A stretch of DNA of 64,000 nucleotides from Nereocystis luetkeana (GCA_031213475.1 JARUPZ010000027.1:496001-560000), one strand, 5' to 3'. Shown: positions 12,552 to 25,587, numbered from the stretch's first letter. The notes: a model not told the origin generated them from the sequence alone. Numbers and translations: made by a program.

Positions 12552-12746
12552 ACTCTCTACTACTCTGCGTTTGATCGGAAGGGCTTCTTCTGGTTCGTCA
12601 AGAGGGCCGCAAAGGAGGGTGTAGTGGCTTTGTCTACGTATACTTGGGCATTTTTTCTTGAGCCATTTTCTGTTGGCACGGTCGGACGAGATGTTCGCCG
12701 CCGATTCAGGGGGGGTACATGGCGTGCATTGCCCGAGGCGGGGTGA
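12552..12746 (+). CDS. Possible coding remnant, unknown
   Basis: A 64-codon stop-to-stop frame that includes FDRKGFFWFVKRAAKEGVV and ends in TGA. The composition looks protein-like (aromatic and basic residues spaced as in a folded domain) but no family is recognised. There is no ATG at its beginning, so it would be an exon or a remnant. Opposite-strand frames are equally long, so this is weak. Confidence 0.2.
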   Translation, partial: TLYYSAFDRKGFFWFVKRAAKEGVVALSTYTWAFFLEPFSVGTVGRDVRRRFRGGTWRALPEAG

Positions 12747-13084
12747 TGTTGCGTTCTATGCCCAGGGCACACAGTTGGATACGGTCGATGGCAACAGGCC
12801 GACAAGATCGAGATGCGTCTTAAGGGGCGCAAAGGTGGCCAGGAACAGATTGGGAGCGTACGCGTGCGGACGTGAGACGAGGCCCGCGGGTGGAGGTCGT
12901 CGTGTAAGGTAAACGGTGGGGTCGTTGCCCTTATGTTGGAGTTGATGTCATGCTTCCCTGGTCTTCACGATCACGCCCCCCTCGCCTCGAACCGGTTTGG
13001 CAGTTCCTTACGAGTCGTGACATACGGTTGGTCTTTCCGACCAGTCAAGTAGGTACATAGTAGTGGCGAAGTCTATAAAGGATA

Positions 13085-13185
13085 GCTACCATTCTGCTAC
13101 CCAGCAGTAGCCAGTAGTCTATACCAAGTCACTGATCGATAACGTAGTCGCCTACGAGTATAGCGAGTAGACCGCAGCAGCAGTG
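13085..13185 (+). repeat. Dispersed repeat, copy 1 (second copy near 14.89 kb)
   Basis: About 90 bp (TCTGCTACCCAGCAGTAG ... AGCGAGTAGACCGCAGCAGC) recurs at about 14887-14977 with scattered substitutions and small indels. It starts with a short hairpin built on CTGCTAC/GTAGCAG. Function unknown. Confidence 0.7.
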
Positions 13186-14886
13186 CAACGGCAGTACAAG
13201 CAGCGCGGTATGGTCAATGCCGATTCAGTAGTATGCGGTGGAACTCCGTTGGGTCAGTTATCTGGGGTTTACATGCGGCAGAACCCCGAAATACCGTTTC
13301 GAGTTCGGTCGAGTTTTTTGTTCGAGTTTTCGTTTTCACTGCGTGCTGGGGGTCTTGAGACTTGAGAGCTCCGTGATCGATCGACCTTCCACGCGCACAC
13401 TGCCTCACTTCTCTTATCTTCTCCCCCTCCTCCTCCTCCTCCTCTTCCTCATCCTGTCCTGACGGATAAGACCGAAAATCAACACTGACTGGCCTAGAGC
13501 GCCCTTTTCTTTCCCGTGTTCTTCTGAGAGCTGAAGCTTGAACAACAACCTGTCGTTTGGACACCGGCTAAAGTGCTTACCTCTGCGGCGGGCTGATTTG
13601 TCCAAGGGCCACTCCTAACGAATGCAAAAAACACACGATTTGTGAGATTTGTCATGCCTACGAATACGTCTGATCAAGGCACCACGCAACCCACGCGCAC
13701 CAACGGTATTCGAAGGTCGGTATAGGGGCATGTCAGACTCTGATTCGTAGACCGCTTGTGGGCTAACGACCAGGTCGGGGCCTCGAAATTTCGAGGAGGA
13801 GCCACAGCTCGAAGACAAATGTGAAAATGACCTGAGGATGTTACAGGCCAGGCCGGACAGACGCCCTGTGAAATGGAATCTCGCGAACCGCGCTTGGCCG
13901 ACGGTCGTTGAAAATGGAATCTCGCAGACTTCACGGCAAGATTCATTTGCCTCGTAGTACGTGGCACCGCACGTCTTCCTTGTATGGGAGGGCGGTAAAA
14001 ACGTGGTTCGGTTGCTAGTCTAATGATTCAAGTTTTTTGTAATGTAGCAGACATCATCTTTGTGCTGGAGGGTGGCAGAAACGTGGTAGGCTACGACTTC
14101 GTTATTTCTATGTTATCGGTCAACAGACTGATTATTTAAGTATTGTTTATTCCTGAGATGAAGTTTTGAGTTATTCGCAGTAATATATGGTGTCTCTATC
14201 CGACGCAAACAAACATGTCTTCAACTGTTAATTCACCCTCTAGGAAGTACAACATCATGGTAGTTTGGAATGTGCTTCAAAAGCAAAATATGATAAATAA
14301 CGCTGCCGTTCGACCGGCATCCTTTCATGGCTAAACACCTACGGTCAGTAAAGACGTCGTACTAGTTCGCGTACGACGTAATAGCGTGCCGAGTATGTCT
14401 GTCTGGCATATGTGCAGTGAAATCCGCGCGGGTTCCAAGGTCTGCGTGATATTTGTGCGGTTTACATGCTCGTCCATACTTCAAACCTGTCCCATCAGTA
14501 GTATACCTTTGTACGTATGTTGCCAGATTAGGCGTGTTGTTGCATCAGCTGTAAAAGAGTTGGTCCCCCATCACAAGCGAAGCAGGAACGATTGATGTCG
14601 TTGCGACACCACGAATGAGTCAAGTAGTTTTGTTACGACACAGCAATGGATGCACACGTAAAATAACAGGAAAGTAGTATAGAGATGTACACCGGCCACG
14701 CAAAGAGAGTCGGAAAGTTTTGGAAAGATGCAACAGAGTAGGGCGTGATACCTGCAGTAAGAATCAAGCAAGAGCACATCATAACCTATTAATAGTTATC
14801 GGGTAATCCAATTCGATATTTCGATGTAGCAAATTTGACTATTCACCTCCATTGAGAGGTTGCATTGAAGATAACTACCATGTATG

Positions 14887-14977
14887 TGCTGCTACCCATC
14901 AGTAGCTACTACAGTAGTCTATACCGAGTAGCTGATCGGTAACATGGTCGCCTGTAGCGAGTAGACCACAGCAGCAG
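14887..14977 (+). repeat. Dispersed repeat, copy 2
   Basis: Diverged copy of the 13.09-kb repeat: TGCTGCTACCCATCAGTAG ... AGCGAGTAGACCACAGCAGC. It carries an additional TACAGTA near the hairpin that is absent from copy 1. Confidence 0.7.
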
Positions 14978-17442
14978 TTGGCGCCCAAAATATTTCTGAC
15001 TGGCGTAGCTCCTTAAGACCACGCTGGCACCCCAAGCGTCTCCGGGTCCCCGGATTCCAGTTACTCTAATCTCTAGATGTTGTATCGGAACAGGAGTAAA
15101 AACATCGCTACTTCATCACGCTGCGTTAAGATATTCGGCTGGTTCGCGCTTGACTCGAAAGGCGTTTATCACAGCAGCTTGTGTTTCTCTGAAGATTGCA
15201 CACCCGTAGGTTCTCAACAGAGGCCTAAACCTCGACGTAAAGGTGCTGCAGCGGTCGAAATTGGTCGGAATTAGCGGTAAACAAAATGAGACAAAAATAA
15301 CCCACACCTAAATATTTTCACTTTACTTGCTGACAGCTACAGCTCCTCCTAAGAGCCTGCAGCCCGCAAAATTGAGGGATGCTCCGGATGGGGTGTGCGA
15401 GAGCGTCGGGCGCCGCACGGCGTTCATCGGCAGCCAAAACGGTTCACGAGGTGTGTTCGTGACCTCGGAGTTTCGAGCGGGTAGCATGAAAGCTCGCGAG
15501 AATAAGAAAACATTTCATTTCTCGCGCGAGAGCATAGTGCAAAGGCTATATCGTCGACGAAAAAAGGGCCTTCACGAAATAATGCTGCCATCCAGGAAGA
15601 TGCTATTATCTTGAGGAGTCGTCGTCGAACATTCTGCGGAAGGGAAAACTTCGTTTCCATGACAGGTAGAACGTTTTGGGCCCAAAACATGGCAAAAAAA
15701 GGGCTAAAAAGCTGGGTCCTCTTGTTTCATTTGCAAAAATTATTCTCAAACCTCAAGATACGGATCTTGGATGCAAATCCCTTTCTCTAACTCCAAGTCG
15801 TATGTATATGTATTGCCGAAACGCCTAAGCGCGGGTACTTGACGACGCATTCCTAGGGGTGCTACCTGTAGCGTCCCCTTAAGAGAACTGAGGAGCCAAA
15901 CTACACGGTATCCCACTAATGCTGCACGAGGTTTTGCGGCAGCACCTTGTGCAATACAAGTAGTAGTATTAGTAGCTAATCGTGAGATTTTTCATGAAGT
16001 CAAGCCCACGCATTTATCAAAAGTTAGTTTGCGCCAGGTATGGAGTTGTTCAAGTGAAGAGCCTCAGTAGATTGCTGGTGCACACTACCGCAGCATGCGT
16101 CATACCAGGTACCAAAGCATACATTAGTCGTGCTCGGGACGTACGACCTCTGCTGTGTCCCACCCACCTGGCGTGCCTGAGTTACTGCTGACCACTCTCG
16201 TGGCGTTCGCCACCAATTTCACCACACGAGACACCACACGAATGGTCAGTAAGCGGATCGACCTTGACATGTATTATTTTGTCATCTCCTATTTCTACTG
16301 CAAAAATTATCCCACCCCACTACGTACGTAAATTTTTCTCATGTGTCCCAAACAACTTGGGTGCAGTTTTCTAGAATATTGAAATTTACCAGGTATCCCA
16401 TAATAACTGCAAGATAGTTTTTCCCTAGGGTACAGATCGAAAAGATATGATACCCACCCACAGTCTCCGCTTCTAACCAAGGCGGGCGCAGACCGCAACG
16501 TCACACAGGTATGCGGGAAGGTCCGCCTCAGCAGTTACTGTTGTTCTGCATCCAACAGACAGGTGCAAAAGACCACAAACGACCGACAGTTCGAAACGCA
16601 GAAGTTCGGAATCGATGGGGAATGCAGGCAGGGAGAGGGTGCCAGGATCATTGCCAACGTTCCAGAACAACCCACCCGACATAACAACGTCTCCGAGGTG
16701 GCCGAATATTTCAGTCAAGTTATTATGGGTGCAGTAAACCCAGAGCTTCCACCCCCGCCACGCCAGTACCACGAGCGTGGATGGTGCGAGCCTGTGGAAA
16801 CTGCGGTCGCCGTTAAGACAGCATTGGTTTCACTAACGTAGGTACGAAAACCATTGCGCGCTAACCCCCGGTGAACGACCACGCGGCAGTTCCCGAGAAC
16901 CATGAGCGCGAATCTCCGAGAGGTGATTGCCGCATAATAGCTAGCATGCAGAGAGCTTCGCCGAAACTGGGAGAACCCTCACCGACAACGATCGACGTGG
17001 ATTGTACAAGCCTTTGAAACACACGGTGGGTTTGGAAGATCGTCAAAATGAGGGGCACGTGGCACGTCGTTGACGAGAATCTAGCACGTTGCTAGAAATA
17101 AGATACGCTCTCGTGAATGATTGGCGGAGGCTTTCCACGATCTTCTTTCTACACACGAAAACGCCTACTGTAGACGTTGACCCCACTCCCAGCGCCCGAT
17201 CTTCGCAACGGCCGGTCGAACGCTCGCTTGGAGATGAAGAGTAGAGGTTGCACTTTTCTGACCAATTGATCCTTAAGTGAGGAACTACTACCAGTTAGGA
17301 TGATTGATTTACTCGCATATTCGTTTCAGGACTAGCGCTTACAAGTAAGTGCCGGTCGGGTGGCACGAACGAATTTCTTCTAAGTATTGTGTCGGGTGAG
17401 ATACTGAGCTCCTATTGTGAGGGGCTCAGGAACTTCTGGTGC

Positions 17443-17579
17443 ACCCCCACAGTGGGATGGCTCTGAGCCAAACATTGACGAGATGACGGAGGTAATTCGA
17501 CATATGCGAAACTTGAAGGCGAGGGGTGATACCCAGACCGGTGATGTCGGCGACGATGTTCGGCTGGAAGAAGCCTGAA
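17443..17579 (+). CDS. Possible terminal exon, unknown protein
   Basis: The frame around 17455-17579 reads WDGSEPNIDEMTEVIRHMRN followed by an acidic tail and TGA. It is hydrophilic and protein-like and could follow an AG acceptor at about 17450. No partner exon was found and overlapping frames on both strands are open, so it is a weak call. Confidence 0.15.
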
Positions 17580-18059
17580 CAAGGCCGATCGGAGATTTGG
17601 CACCGATGCCTAAACGATGACATCCTTGTCTTTTCAGCCACCGAGGCATCCACGGGTTATGCTCCGCTGGTGTTCGTAGAAACCGTGCGTTGGGCAAGGA
17701 CTGCCAGGGTCCTCGAAGCAGCCAAACGGTTCATGAACAGGTGGCACAGGAAGAAAGAGTAAAGGAGCAAGTGGCGCCATCCATGAGAGGCTGTGACCAG
17801 GGGTGGCGTCGAAGGGAAAGGGGCGAACTCATTTGTTGCTTACCATAGTCATTTAACCATTGACCACGCATCCCCTTCGAGACGAAAACGGAGGAGAGGG
17901 GGGGGGGAATAGTAAGGGCATCGCCGTAGAGACGAACAGGCAGGAGATGGCAGACAGAGTAGCGAGGTTCCAGTAAACCTACGCTGTAGGTTGAAGTTGA
18001 ACCTGTTTTGCTACTGGCACTTCTCTGTTGCTGCTTTGAAGTTGATATCGTGTTTGCCT

Positions 18060-18200
18060 TGCTCGTCGTGCGCTCGAAAATAAGGAAGGCATGTACCGAG
18101 GGGGGAGGAGGGTATAGCCGCCTGTGCCCACGGCTTGTCCTGCAGGCAAGTTCAATGGATGTAGAAAAAGCCCCTGCGAGTTAAGGCGTTGAAAGGGAAT
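18060..18200 (+). mobile_element. SINE-related fragment
   Basis: GGCATGTACCGAGGGGGGAG ... CCTGTGCCCACGGCTTGTCC corresponds to the 3' body of the SINE at 25.27-25.59 kb (GGCACGTACCCGGGGGGAGA ... CCAAGGCTTGTCC). No head or tail is preserved. Confidence 0.45.
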
Positions 18201-19119
18201 TTTGTGCAGGCACTCGTACGTGCAAGTATCAATTAAAAACGAAGAGAAAATACTGCAGACCACGACGTTGTCAATCAACATGCTCAGTACGAAACACGGG
18301 ATTGGTCTACATTGCACACGCACCTGCGAACGGCATAGCAAACACTAACCCCATCGCACGAGTCGTATACTGCTGCTACATACGAGTATCTAACGAAGTG
18401 AATCACCCTTACCCCTGGGCCTATGTTCAGTCTTGAACGCGGTACTGTCGTGCTGCTGCTGCGGGGTGGTGTGTGTACATACCCACGAACGGTTCTACTT
18501 AAAAAAAAAAACTACTGTATCAATAGTGTCCTGCAGCAGCGGTAGGAGTAATACCAGGGAAAAAAACTGAAATACACCCGTACTGCTGAATCAGCAGCGT
18601 ACTGCTGAATCAGCAGCTGCGTGGCATGGTCGTACGACCTTAGACGTGGTAAGCTGGTACTTGGTACATACCTGGCACACCGTGGGTACACAAGCAGTAA
18701 TTTACTATTCATACAAGCACCACAGGGTCGAAAATGCGGCCCAATACGTCCAGACGCACTGGTATTATATCATCAAGATTGATCAAGATTGACTAACAAC
18801 ATAGCGGCGTGGCACAAGCACGGCAAGCACACTACTCTACCGACTGGCACCACTTATTACATCGGCCTCGATCTGTGACCTGGGATCTAGCTGAGGGTTG
18901 GAAATTGTCATCAGTTTGAGCGTGTTCTTTATTTAGTGCGGCGGGTTTAGCTTTCATGAAGGGCAACATACGTTTGGGGGTTTCACAACCCCGATTGGTA
19001 TTGCACCGCACATCGAGTATGTACCGGTAAGATGTAAGCGTCGTGAAGCATGCTGAGAGAGGGATACTAGCACGCCAAACAGCGGCAAATCTACTCTTGC
19101 TCGCCAAGAAGGAGTTGGT

Positions 19120-22100
19120 ATGGGGTGCACCTCCTCCAAAGTGCAGCAAAAGCCACCGGAGGAGCAAAAGCCACCAGAGGAAGATGCCTCGTGCAAAGAG
19201 AGTATCAACAGCGGCCGGGGAGGGGGAGGCGAGGCGGAGGAGTCACGACCTGCATCGCCTGTAAAAGTGTTGGAATCAAACACGTTCAGGGGGAACCAAG
19301 GCGAGCGCCCACTGCCACCGCGGCTGCCACGACTATCGACGCAATCACTAGCGACGCAATCATTAGCTGTAGACGGTGTCGAGGTGGGAGGGGAGACGAT
19401 AACAGATGAGAGCGGGCTACAGATGCGAACCCCACGGCTGCATAGTGATCGCGGGTTGCATTTCGCTGCCAAATGTGGGGACCTGCCCCTGGTCCATAAA
19501 CTGCTCAGCAAAGGCGACGGCATCGTCGACGGCATCATTGAGGGAATGGCAAGCGAAGACGATGACACCACCACCACCACCGCAACAATCACAACAGCAA
19601 CAGCAACAACAACAGCGGGAAAAGGTAAAGGTAAAGGCGTCCTTTCCCCCGATGGAACCGCACCGAATTCCCCATCCACAGACCTAGATGAGAGGGGCAT
19701 GTGGGGCAACACTCCCCTTCTCGTAGCCACGCAGTATGCCCACCCTCAAGTCGCCCTTGCGCTCATCAGAGGCGGAGCTAACGGCTGCTTGGAGAACGAA
19801 CGGCAGGCGACCGCACTCCACTACAGCTGCGCGGAAGGGCTTATCGACGTCAGCCGAGCGCTCCTACTAATAGACAAGAGGGTAGAGGTTGACCCTCCCG
19901 CTGCTATGGTGCACCATCCTGGCGTAGGAGGGGGTCGAACTGTGCCCGTCACTCCATTGTCGGCGGCCGCGACCGGAGGGCACACGGAGCTCGTCAAGTT
20001 GCTAGTGGAGCACGGAGCGCAAGTCGACCGGAAAGTTCTGCTTCGACGGGCGAACGGAGAGGAGAGGGGAGGAGGCTCTTCGTGCGCCGATGGGAAGGGC
20101 TGGTCGGCGTTGACTGGAGCGGCGCGGTTCGGGCACACGGAAACGTGCCTGGTTTTGATCAAACTTGGAGCAAGCTTCATGGCGGAGGTACGATACGTAA
20201 AGTGGCGCCCAAGCACAACAATGAAGCCTGGAATTATCTCGTACGTACGTATCCGCTGGGTATTCCTACGAACATTACTCTAAGATACTCGTACGTACCT
20301 ACCAGGTACGTACTTGTAGGTAGCTGGTACGAGTACGAGTACGTGTTGTTTTATTTAAGTACGCGCGTACCTAATTTATACCACAGGTATTATACCGACG
20401 ATACTTGGTAGTACTCGCATCCTCGTGTGTACCAGGTAGGTGTTTTGAGTTCGAGCTGTAGCTGATTATATCAACATGCCAGTGCCCGTGGATGCCCATT
20501 GCCTTTGTTTTGCGGTACGAGAACGAGTATGGTACGAGTACGAGTACGAGTATTTTATTTTCATGTTCCAGTTAGATGAGGCCGCACAAGCTTCCACGGC
20601 CCTAAATAATTGGTGGATGTTCAACTGATATTTCGGGCCTGCCCTGCGAGTATGTATGCTCGTGCCAGTCTCCGTTCAACTCCGCGAAAAAAAAAAACAG
20701 AACTTGTTGTCCGAAAAGCTCATGTCTGAGTGTTCCTGGCCCCCAGTAAACTACGATGAAAGTAGCGAACCCGGAAAAATAGGCTGCAACCTTCTGTAAT
20801 TCACTCTCATGCAGCAACCTTCTGTACTTCACTCTCATGGTGTACCCCCATAACCGCATTGCATCGATCATGCCATGATCTCCCCTGCCTCCGCGCGATA
20901 TTTTCACCGTATGCACTATTTTCGTGGCAGGATTCTGACGGCCGAACCCCGCTGATGCACGCCATACACGGTGGTCACGAAGAGACGTCTCTAGGGCTGA
21001 TCGATGCGGCACGGCCGACTGGCCAGGCACGCCGCTTGTGTAACGCGCACGAGTCGCCAACAACCGGGGCTCAGTGCGGGTTAGGGTTAGCTCCCCTCCA
21101 CTTGGCGTGCTACAAGAAAATGGCAACACTGGTTGAAGCGCTACTGGCAGAGGAGGCGATGGTTGACGTAGAGGATTCCAGTGGAGCAACCCCTCTCCTC
21201 CACGCCTGCAGGAAGGTGACACGGTAACATTCATATCACTCCAGTCAGATAGATACGTGTTTTTCATACGATATACTGGGGGTACATACCTGGTAGGATA
21301 TTCTTGTTGAATTCGTTCTAAGAGAAACAAGTGACACGGTTCCTTAAGGGCACCTACGAACTTCCCACTGACGTTGGATTATGTTACTTTTTTGCTTGGC
21401 CACTTTTAGGACTGCAGCCCCGTTTTGTCCCCAAAACGGGACTGCGGTTCTAAAAGAGTTAACAGCGAGCGTGTTTTCCGCAAGTCAGTTTTTATAGTGA
21501 GGTATCTTCGAGTTACTCCGAAAGTTGAGGTCCTACTCCAAGTGACGTGGCATTGCTCCGCTGAGACTGCGCCTAGGGGTGCCAGACTCTTTCCTATGCG
21601 AGCGTTGCCTGCCGATATAGTGCGGTGCAAACCCTCTGTTAATGCCCGTGTGGAACGGTTGGACTCCCCCGCATGAACGCCTGTAGAAATGCTGAACTCC
21701 TCTATGACTGCCTCTAGACAAGGTGGTAGTTATTCATGACTGCCTCTAGCAAATGCCCACATGTCGGACATATCTATATTTTATACGGTGGATCTTATGC
21801 AGGTTATAGCTGTTTTGATATATTGTGCAGGACCTGCGTGATACATACGTATCCAACCCATGAAACCTGTCTTGCAGTAGATCCTGCACGTAGCACGGCC
21901 CCCACACCCCACGCGGCAGCACACGAGTTAAACAACACTGATCCGGAATGTACCTGCCCTTAAAGATCCTGACCATGACGTGGGAATATGTTATATTTCC
22001 TACTGCTGTAGGCGTGAAAGTGTCAGACGACAAAGACAGCCATGTTCTGCTATGTAGTCGGCACCTAGTTTTCCATAGTGGTCGGTTTCTACCAGTTGGG

Positions 22101-22724
22101 ATTGGTGGCCTACAGAGTGAGGTGAGATAAAGTCATCTACCCATGCCCCCTCCCCTGCGACTCGACGCCCTCGGGAAAATGCGAAAAGTTGAAAAACAAA
22201 ATGCCGTATAATACGTACCGGCATGTATTTGTGACAAGTTGGCCACTTGAAACTGTGATCGAAGTTGACCAGTTGCTCTTTTGCAGGTAGCACTCGGCAC
22301 CGTTAATGTCATTGCAACGCGCCGCGATTAGTGTTGTGTCGCGCTGCATTATTTTTGGGAGAGGAGACGTGTTTTAAGGCGAAATGACGGCATACATACC
22401 GCAGCCGGCGGGGGGAGACCAACCCTATGGCCACCGAACACCGTGACTGACAGAACACTTACACAGTAGCAACCAGGAAAGAGCACTACAGCTGAGCGTA
22501 CGCGTGAAGCGCCTTCGAACAGAAAGTAGTTCAAAGGTTTGAAACGCGTGCGCACTCTTCCTTGAATGCCGCTGTCAAACCAGGGGGCTGTGGCGTGCGC
22601 ACGGACGTTGTTGGCGAGAGGAGCTGATCCGCTGGCCGTAGACCAGGACGGCGTAACCCCTATAGCGGCCGCCCGGAGCAGAGTGAGTGTGTACAGCATG
22701 TTGCTCGAGTACTGTTGTACGTAG
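19120..22724 (+). CDS. Ankyrin-repeat protein with MGCTSS acylation-type N terminus, 3 exons
   Basis: Exons 19120-20187, 20931-21215, 22584-22724, all phase 0; 497 aa plus TAG. MGCTSSK fits the N-myristoylation rule (Gly2, Ser6) with Cys3 available for palmitoylation, so membrane anchoring is likely if the start is right. Residues about 8-105 are Pro/Glu/Ser-rich and disordered. A first ankyrin unit is near residues 108-132 (GLHFAAKCGDLPLVHKLLSK), then a Thr/Ala/Gly-Lys low-complexity insert (about 148-185). Further ankyrin units follow: GNTPLLVATQYAH, ATALHYSCAEG, VTPLSAAATGGHTELVKLL, WSALTGAARFGHTETCLVLI; exon 2 GRTPLMHAIHGGHEETSLGL, LAPLHLACYKKM, GATPLLHACRK; exon 3 ARTLLARGADP and DGVTPIAAARS. 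Role: protein-protein interaction; partner unknown. A GTGAGT at 22683 is an alternative donor; if used, the protein would continue downstream, but no further ankyrin exon was found. Confidence 0.82.
21403..21458. mobile_element. piggyBac-like MITE, short hairpin copy
   Basis: Only the two terminal inverted repeats remain (CTTTTAGGACTGCAG and ACTGCGGTTCTAAAAG) with the middle deleted, forming a compact hairpin. GTTAAC follows the right end, compatible with a TTAA target. It lies in intron 2 of the ankyrin gene. Confidence 0.7.
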
Positions 22725-23495
22725 CGCCAAAAGTAGACGGATCGGCACGAAATTCTAAGTTGTGAATGATTCATTGTGCGAGTATATACTAGTATTCGTA
22801 GCGTAACGGTGATAGAAGACGCATGAAAGGAGCGAGCTGTGTTGTTGCGTGAGATCGACTGTTCCCATATGGTTTCAATGCTGCTATTTGGTTGCGTGTG
22901 GTCGACCATTTATGACTTCAACGCAAAGCCTCGTCAAAATCAGGTGGGTCGGCAAATCCTCAGTACAATGGCTCTTCATAACCATCATCATCAGAATGCC
23001 GATTATTTCACACAGCCATGTTCCTTCACGCACCCACCCACAACTATGGCGGTCGGTGTAAACGAAGTATCACCTATGTATTAGTTCCACAGAGTCATCC
23101 ATTAAATGTAATACACAGCAGTGGAGCGAAAATATAGTACTAGAGAGATCGGGCCAAACCTATCCAGGGAGCCAACGCCAAAATCAGGTACACCTGTTCT
23201 ATTTCAGCCATGAACAGTTACATGCTGAAACCAAATGAAAAACACACGCCACGAGCGGTGGTATTGTCCATGAAAAATCACGGACAGTTTTTGTTTTGCT
23301 CCTGAACGTTGAGCATGTAATCAGGCTTTCGAAATCTGAAATGTTTTATTTTCTTTAGGGTAAAAAAAATAGGAAGCACGGGCCTCACTTACACCTGCAG
23401 AGGGTCACCAATCCCCAGGCTTCGTTTTTTTCGCCACAGCGGGCGCGCCAACGTTATTTATTCTAGCGCTTCCCCCCCCCGGTGCCAACTCTTAA

Positions 23496-23594
23496 CCCCT
23501 TTAGAACTCCAGTCCCGTTTTCGGGACAAGGCACTCAAATTCCAAGTAATTTGTCCCCAATTGTCCCCAAAACGAGACTGCAGTCCTAAAAGGG
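23496..23594. mobile_element. piggyBac-like MITE with TTAA target duplication
   Basis: 99-bp element CCCCTTTAGAACTCCAGTCC ... CGAGACTGCAGTCCTAAAAGGG (ends only shown in part) flanked on both sides by TTAA (23492-23495 and 23595-23598). TTAA duplication and a CCC start are hallmarks of piggyBac-type elements. The interior is palindromic (GGGGACAA/TTGTCCCC) and non-coding. Confidence 0.82.
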
Positions 23595-25271
23595 TTAATT
23601 AAGCCTCTTGGTCATCCTCGCGGAAGCGCCTCTACTCGGCACGGAATTATTTTGCCGTGCCAAACCTGGGATCACCCCGACACAGGGTGGGGCAAACGAA
23701 CTGCCGTCTGTGTCCAGTGCTGCAATATGACTCCGGTGGACCATAGAAAAAAACAACAGAGTACACATCATAACGACTCGAGACTTGAGCTCACACCGTA
23801 CACCCCAAAAGAAGAAAAAATGAAATCTGCCCACTAATATGTATGCCATGCCTAAATACGTACAGAATTTTTCACATACTAAATGCAACTGAGGGGCCGT
23901 AGACCGAATACGGAGAGAAAAAACAGTGTACGTATGGGCTCTCTGATTGGCTGAAAACCAGGCAAAAATGATTGAAAGCTAGATAGAGTGGACAAACCCG
24001 GGTGTATCTGGCCAGTTTAAGGCAAAAACAGACGCGATGTGAGGCTGACCAATGGCAGGGCTCCTGGCGGGTATTTTTCACTTGTTTCTAGTGTGTACCT
24101 GATTTTGGTTCATAGTGGACCAGGTATACCCGATTTTGGGTTAAGCCCGTTAAAACAAAAAATGTATCAACACGTGCTATTGCTAACACACACCTGATGA
24201 GTCGATCGCCATCGGGAGGGTGTGGTTCGGTGGGGGATGCACCTATAATACTGCTACGTGTAGCACTTTTAGAGGCTCCTGGCTTGAGAGGCTGTATGTC
24301 TCACCCAAAATCTGAGCTAGAGGTCATATACTTGTAGTTCAAACCCCATGGGCTGCCTAGCTTTCGAAAGCACAACGGAAAACATTGTCAGACACAAATG
24401 GGACTCCAACGATGCTGGGCAGTTCAGGAAGGGGTATTATAGGACAGTCCACAAAACCAACCTTCACGGTGTTGGGCAATTCCTCAGTTAGTTGAGGAGT
24501 CTCCGGCCGTCACAAATAGTTTGGCCAAAATCGTTAAAAAACACGCAACCCCGACCGTTGCACGCCTCCTTAGCGACAATCGGAAAACCTTTCGTAGCCT
24601 CTTGATCCGACCAACGGGTGCTACGTACCCTTTCCTTTCTCTTTTAGTACCTGGTACCTGGTACATTTTTCCCACTACCAACGCCAGGTTACGACTGATA
24701 GCGCGAGCGGTTGGCCGTGTACCTTTTCTCAAAAGCAAGACATCACACGAAAAACTCTTACATAGCGCGCAGCGTGACAAAAAAAAAAAAAAATGGATGA
24801 TGGCGGTGAATATCGTGAACCTACAAAAAATACACACACACGAACACACATGTTTATCGCACTGCTTTGAATGAGGCTGAAAGCCCGGTAAATACCTGGG
24901 TTCGGGTATTGTACTATTAATATTAATAGTAGTACTTGGAAGACGCATCTTAGATGGAAACCCAGGGGTTTTCCGGCGAGGTACGTCGCGAGCCTTGCTC
25001 TCAGTCTCTTAACGTGCACGTCAGGAACTAAATATGCTCTTCATCCATCTCTACGCGAACAACACACGTGAGTACCAACGAGTACCGACGTAATAGGCAA
25101 ACCTGTCCAGGGATACAAAGTGTCCCGACCATGATCTGATCTTAACAAGTGGCACACACCAACACGCAGACAGTCTTTTCACTTGCAAAATAATACCCCT
25201 CTGGGTGTCTGTGAATAGAAAGAACGCTTGGTACTCTTGTTAATGTATAGAAAGCTATTATATTTACGACG

Positions 25272-25587
25272 TCCGGTAGCCGGTATCCCCGGTGGCTTGG
25301 TAGGTGATCCGCGTGCTTATCAAGATCAATTTCGTGGGTTCAAGTCTCACCGAGTGCATGCTCGTAGGGATTTTTTTCGTGCAAAAGAAAATTGAGAAGC
25401 GGAAAGCGCGAAAGCGTGAGTTAGCTACATTCATTCGATGAAAATCGACGAGCAGTGGGAATGCTGAACCCTATGCGCGTCCAAAAATAAAGGCACGTAC
25501 CCGGGGGGAGAAGGGTAGACACCTGTGTCCAAGGCTTGTCCAGAAGATCTTGGAAAGTAAAAGTGATGAATAAAAAAAAAAAAAATG
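25272..25587 (+). mobile_element. tRNA-headed SINE with poly-A tail
   Basis: The head resembles a tRNA: an A-box-like GGTGGCTTGGTAGGTG near 25291 and a B-box-like GGGTTCAAGTCT near 25333 inside a GTGGG/CTCAC stem. The body contains GGCACGTACCCGGGGGGAGA and ends in 13-14 A at about 25571-25584. This head-body-tail order is that of a tRNA-derived SINE, which would be mobilised by a LINE. Confidence 0.7.

Larger units (their letters stand above)
11921..19119. other. Intergenic region between gene 1 and the ankyrin gene
   Basis: About 7 kb without a gene that can be assigned. It contains a short open frame near 12.6 kb, a possible exon near 17.5 kb, a pair of diverged direct repeats at 13.09 and 14.89 kb, a SINE fragment near 18.06 kb and two TACCWGGTA motifs (16103, 16387). 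The motif is absent between 7410 and 16102, the longest gap in the window. Confidence 0.5.

Noticed and set aside
16563-16841. 92-codon plus-strand frame
   Set aside because: An equally long minus-strand frame overlaps it, no splice partners or family resemblance were found, and codon pattern does not favour either strand.
18954-19730. 258-codon minus-strand open frame
   Set aside because: It is the antisense of the first exon of the ankyrin gene; serine/valine runs come from the GC-rich codons and ACC repeats of the sense strand.
22349-22909. 186-codon minus-strand open frame
   Set aside because: It overlaps the third ankyrin exon in antisense and shows no protein-like pattern, while the plus strand reads ARTLLARGADP and TPIAAAR in phase with the preceding exon.
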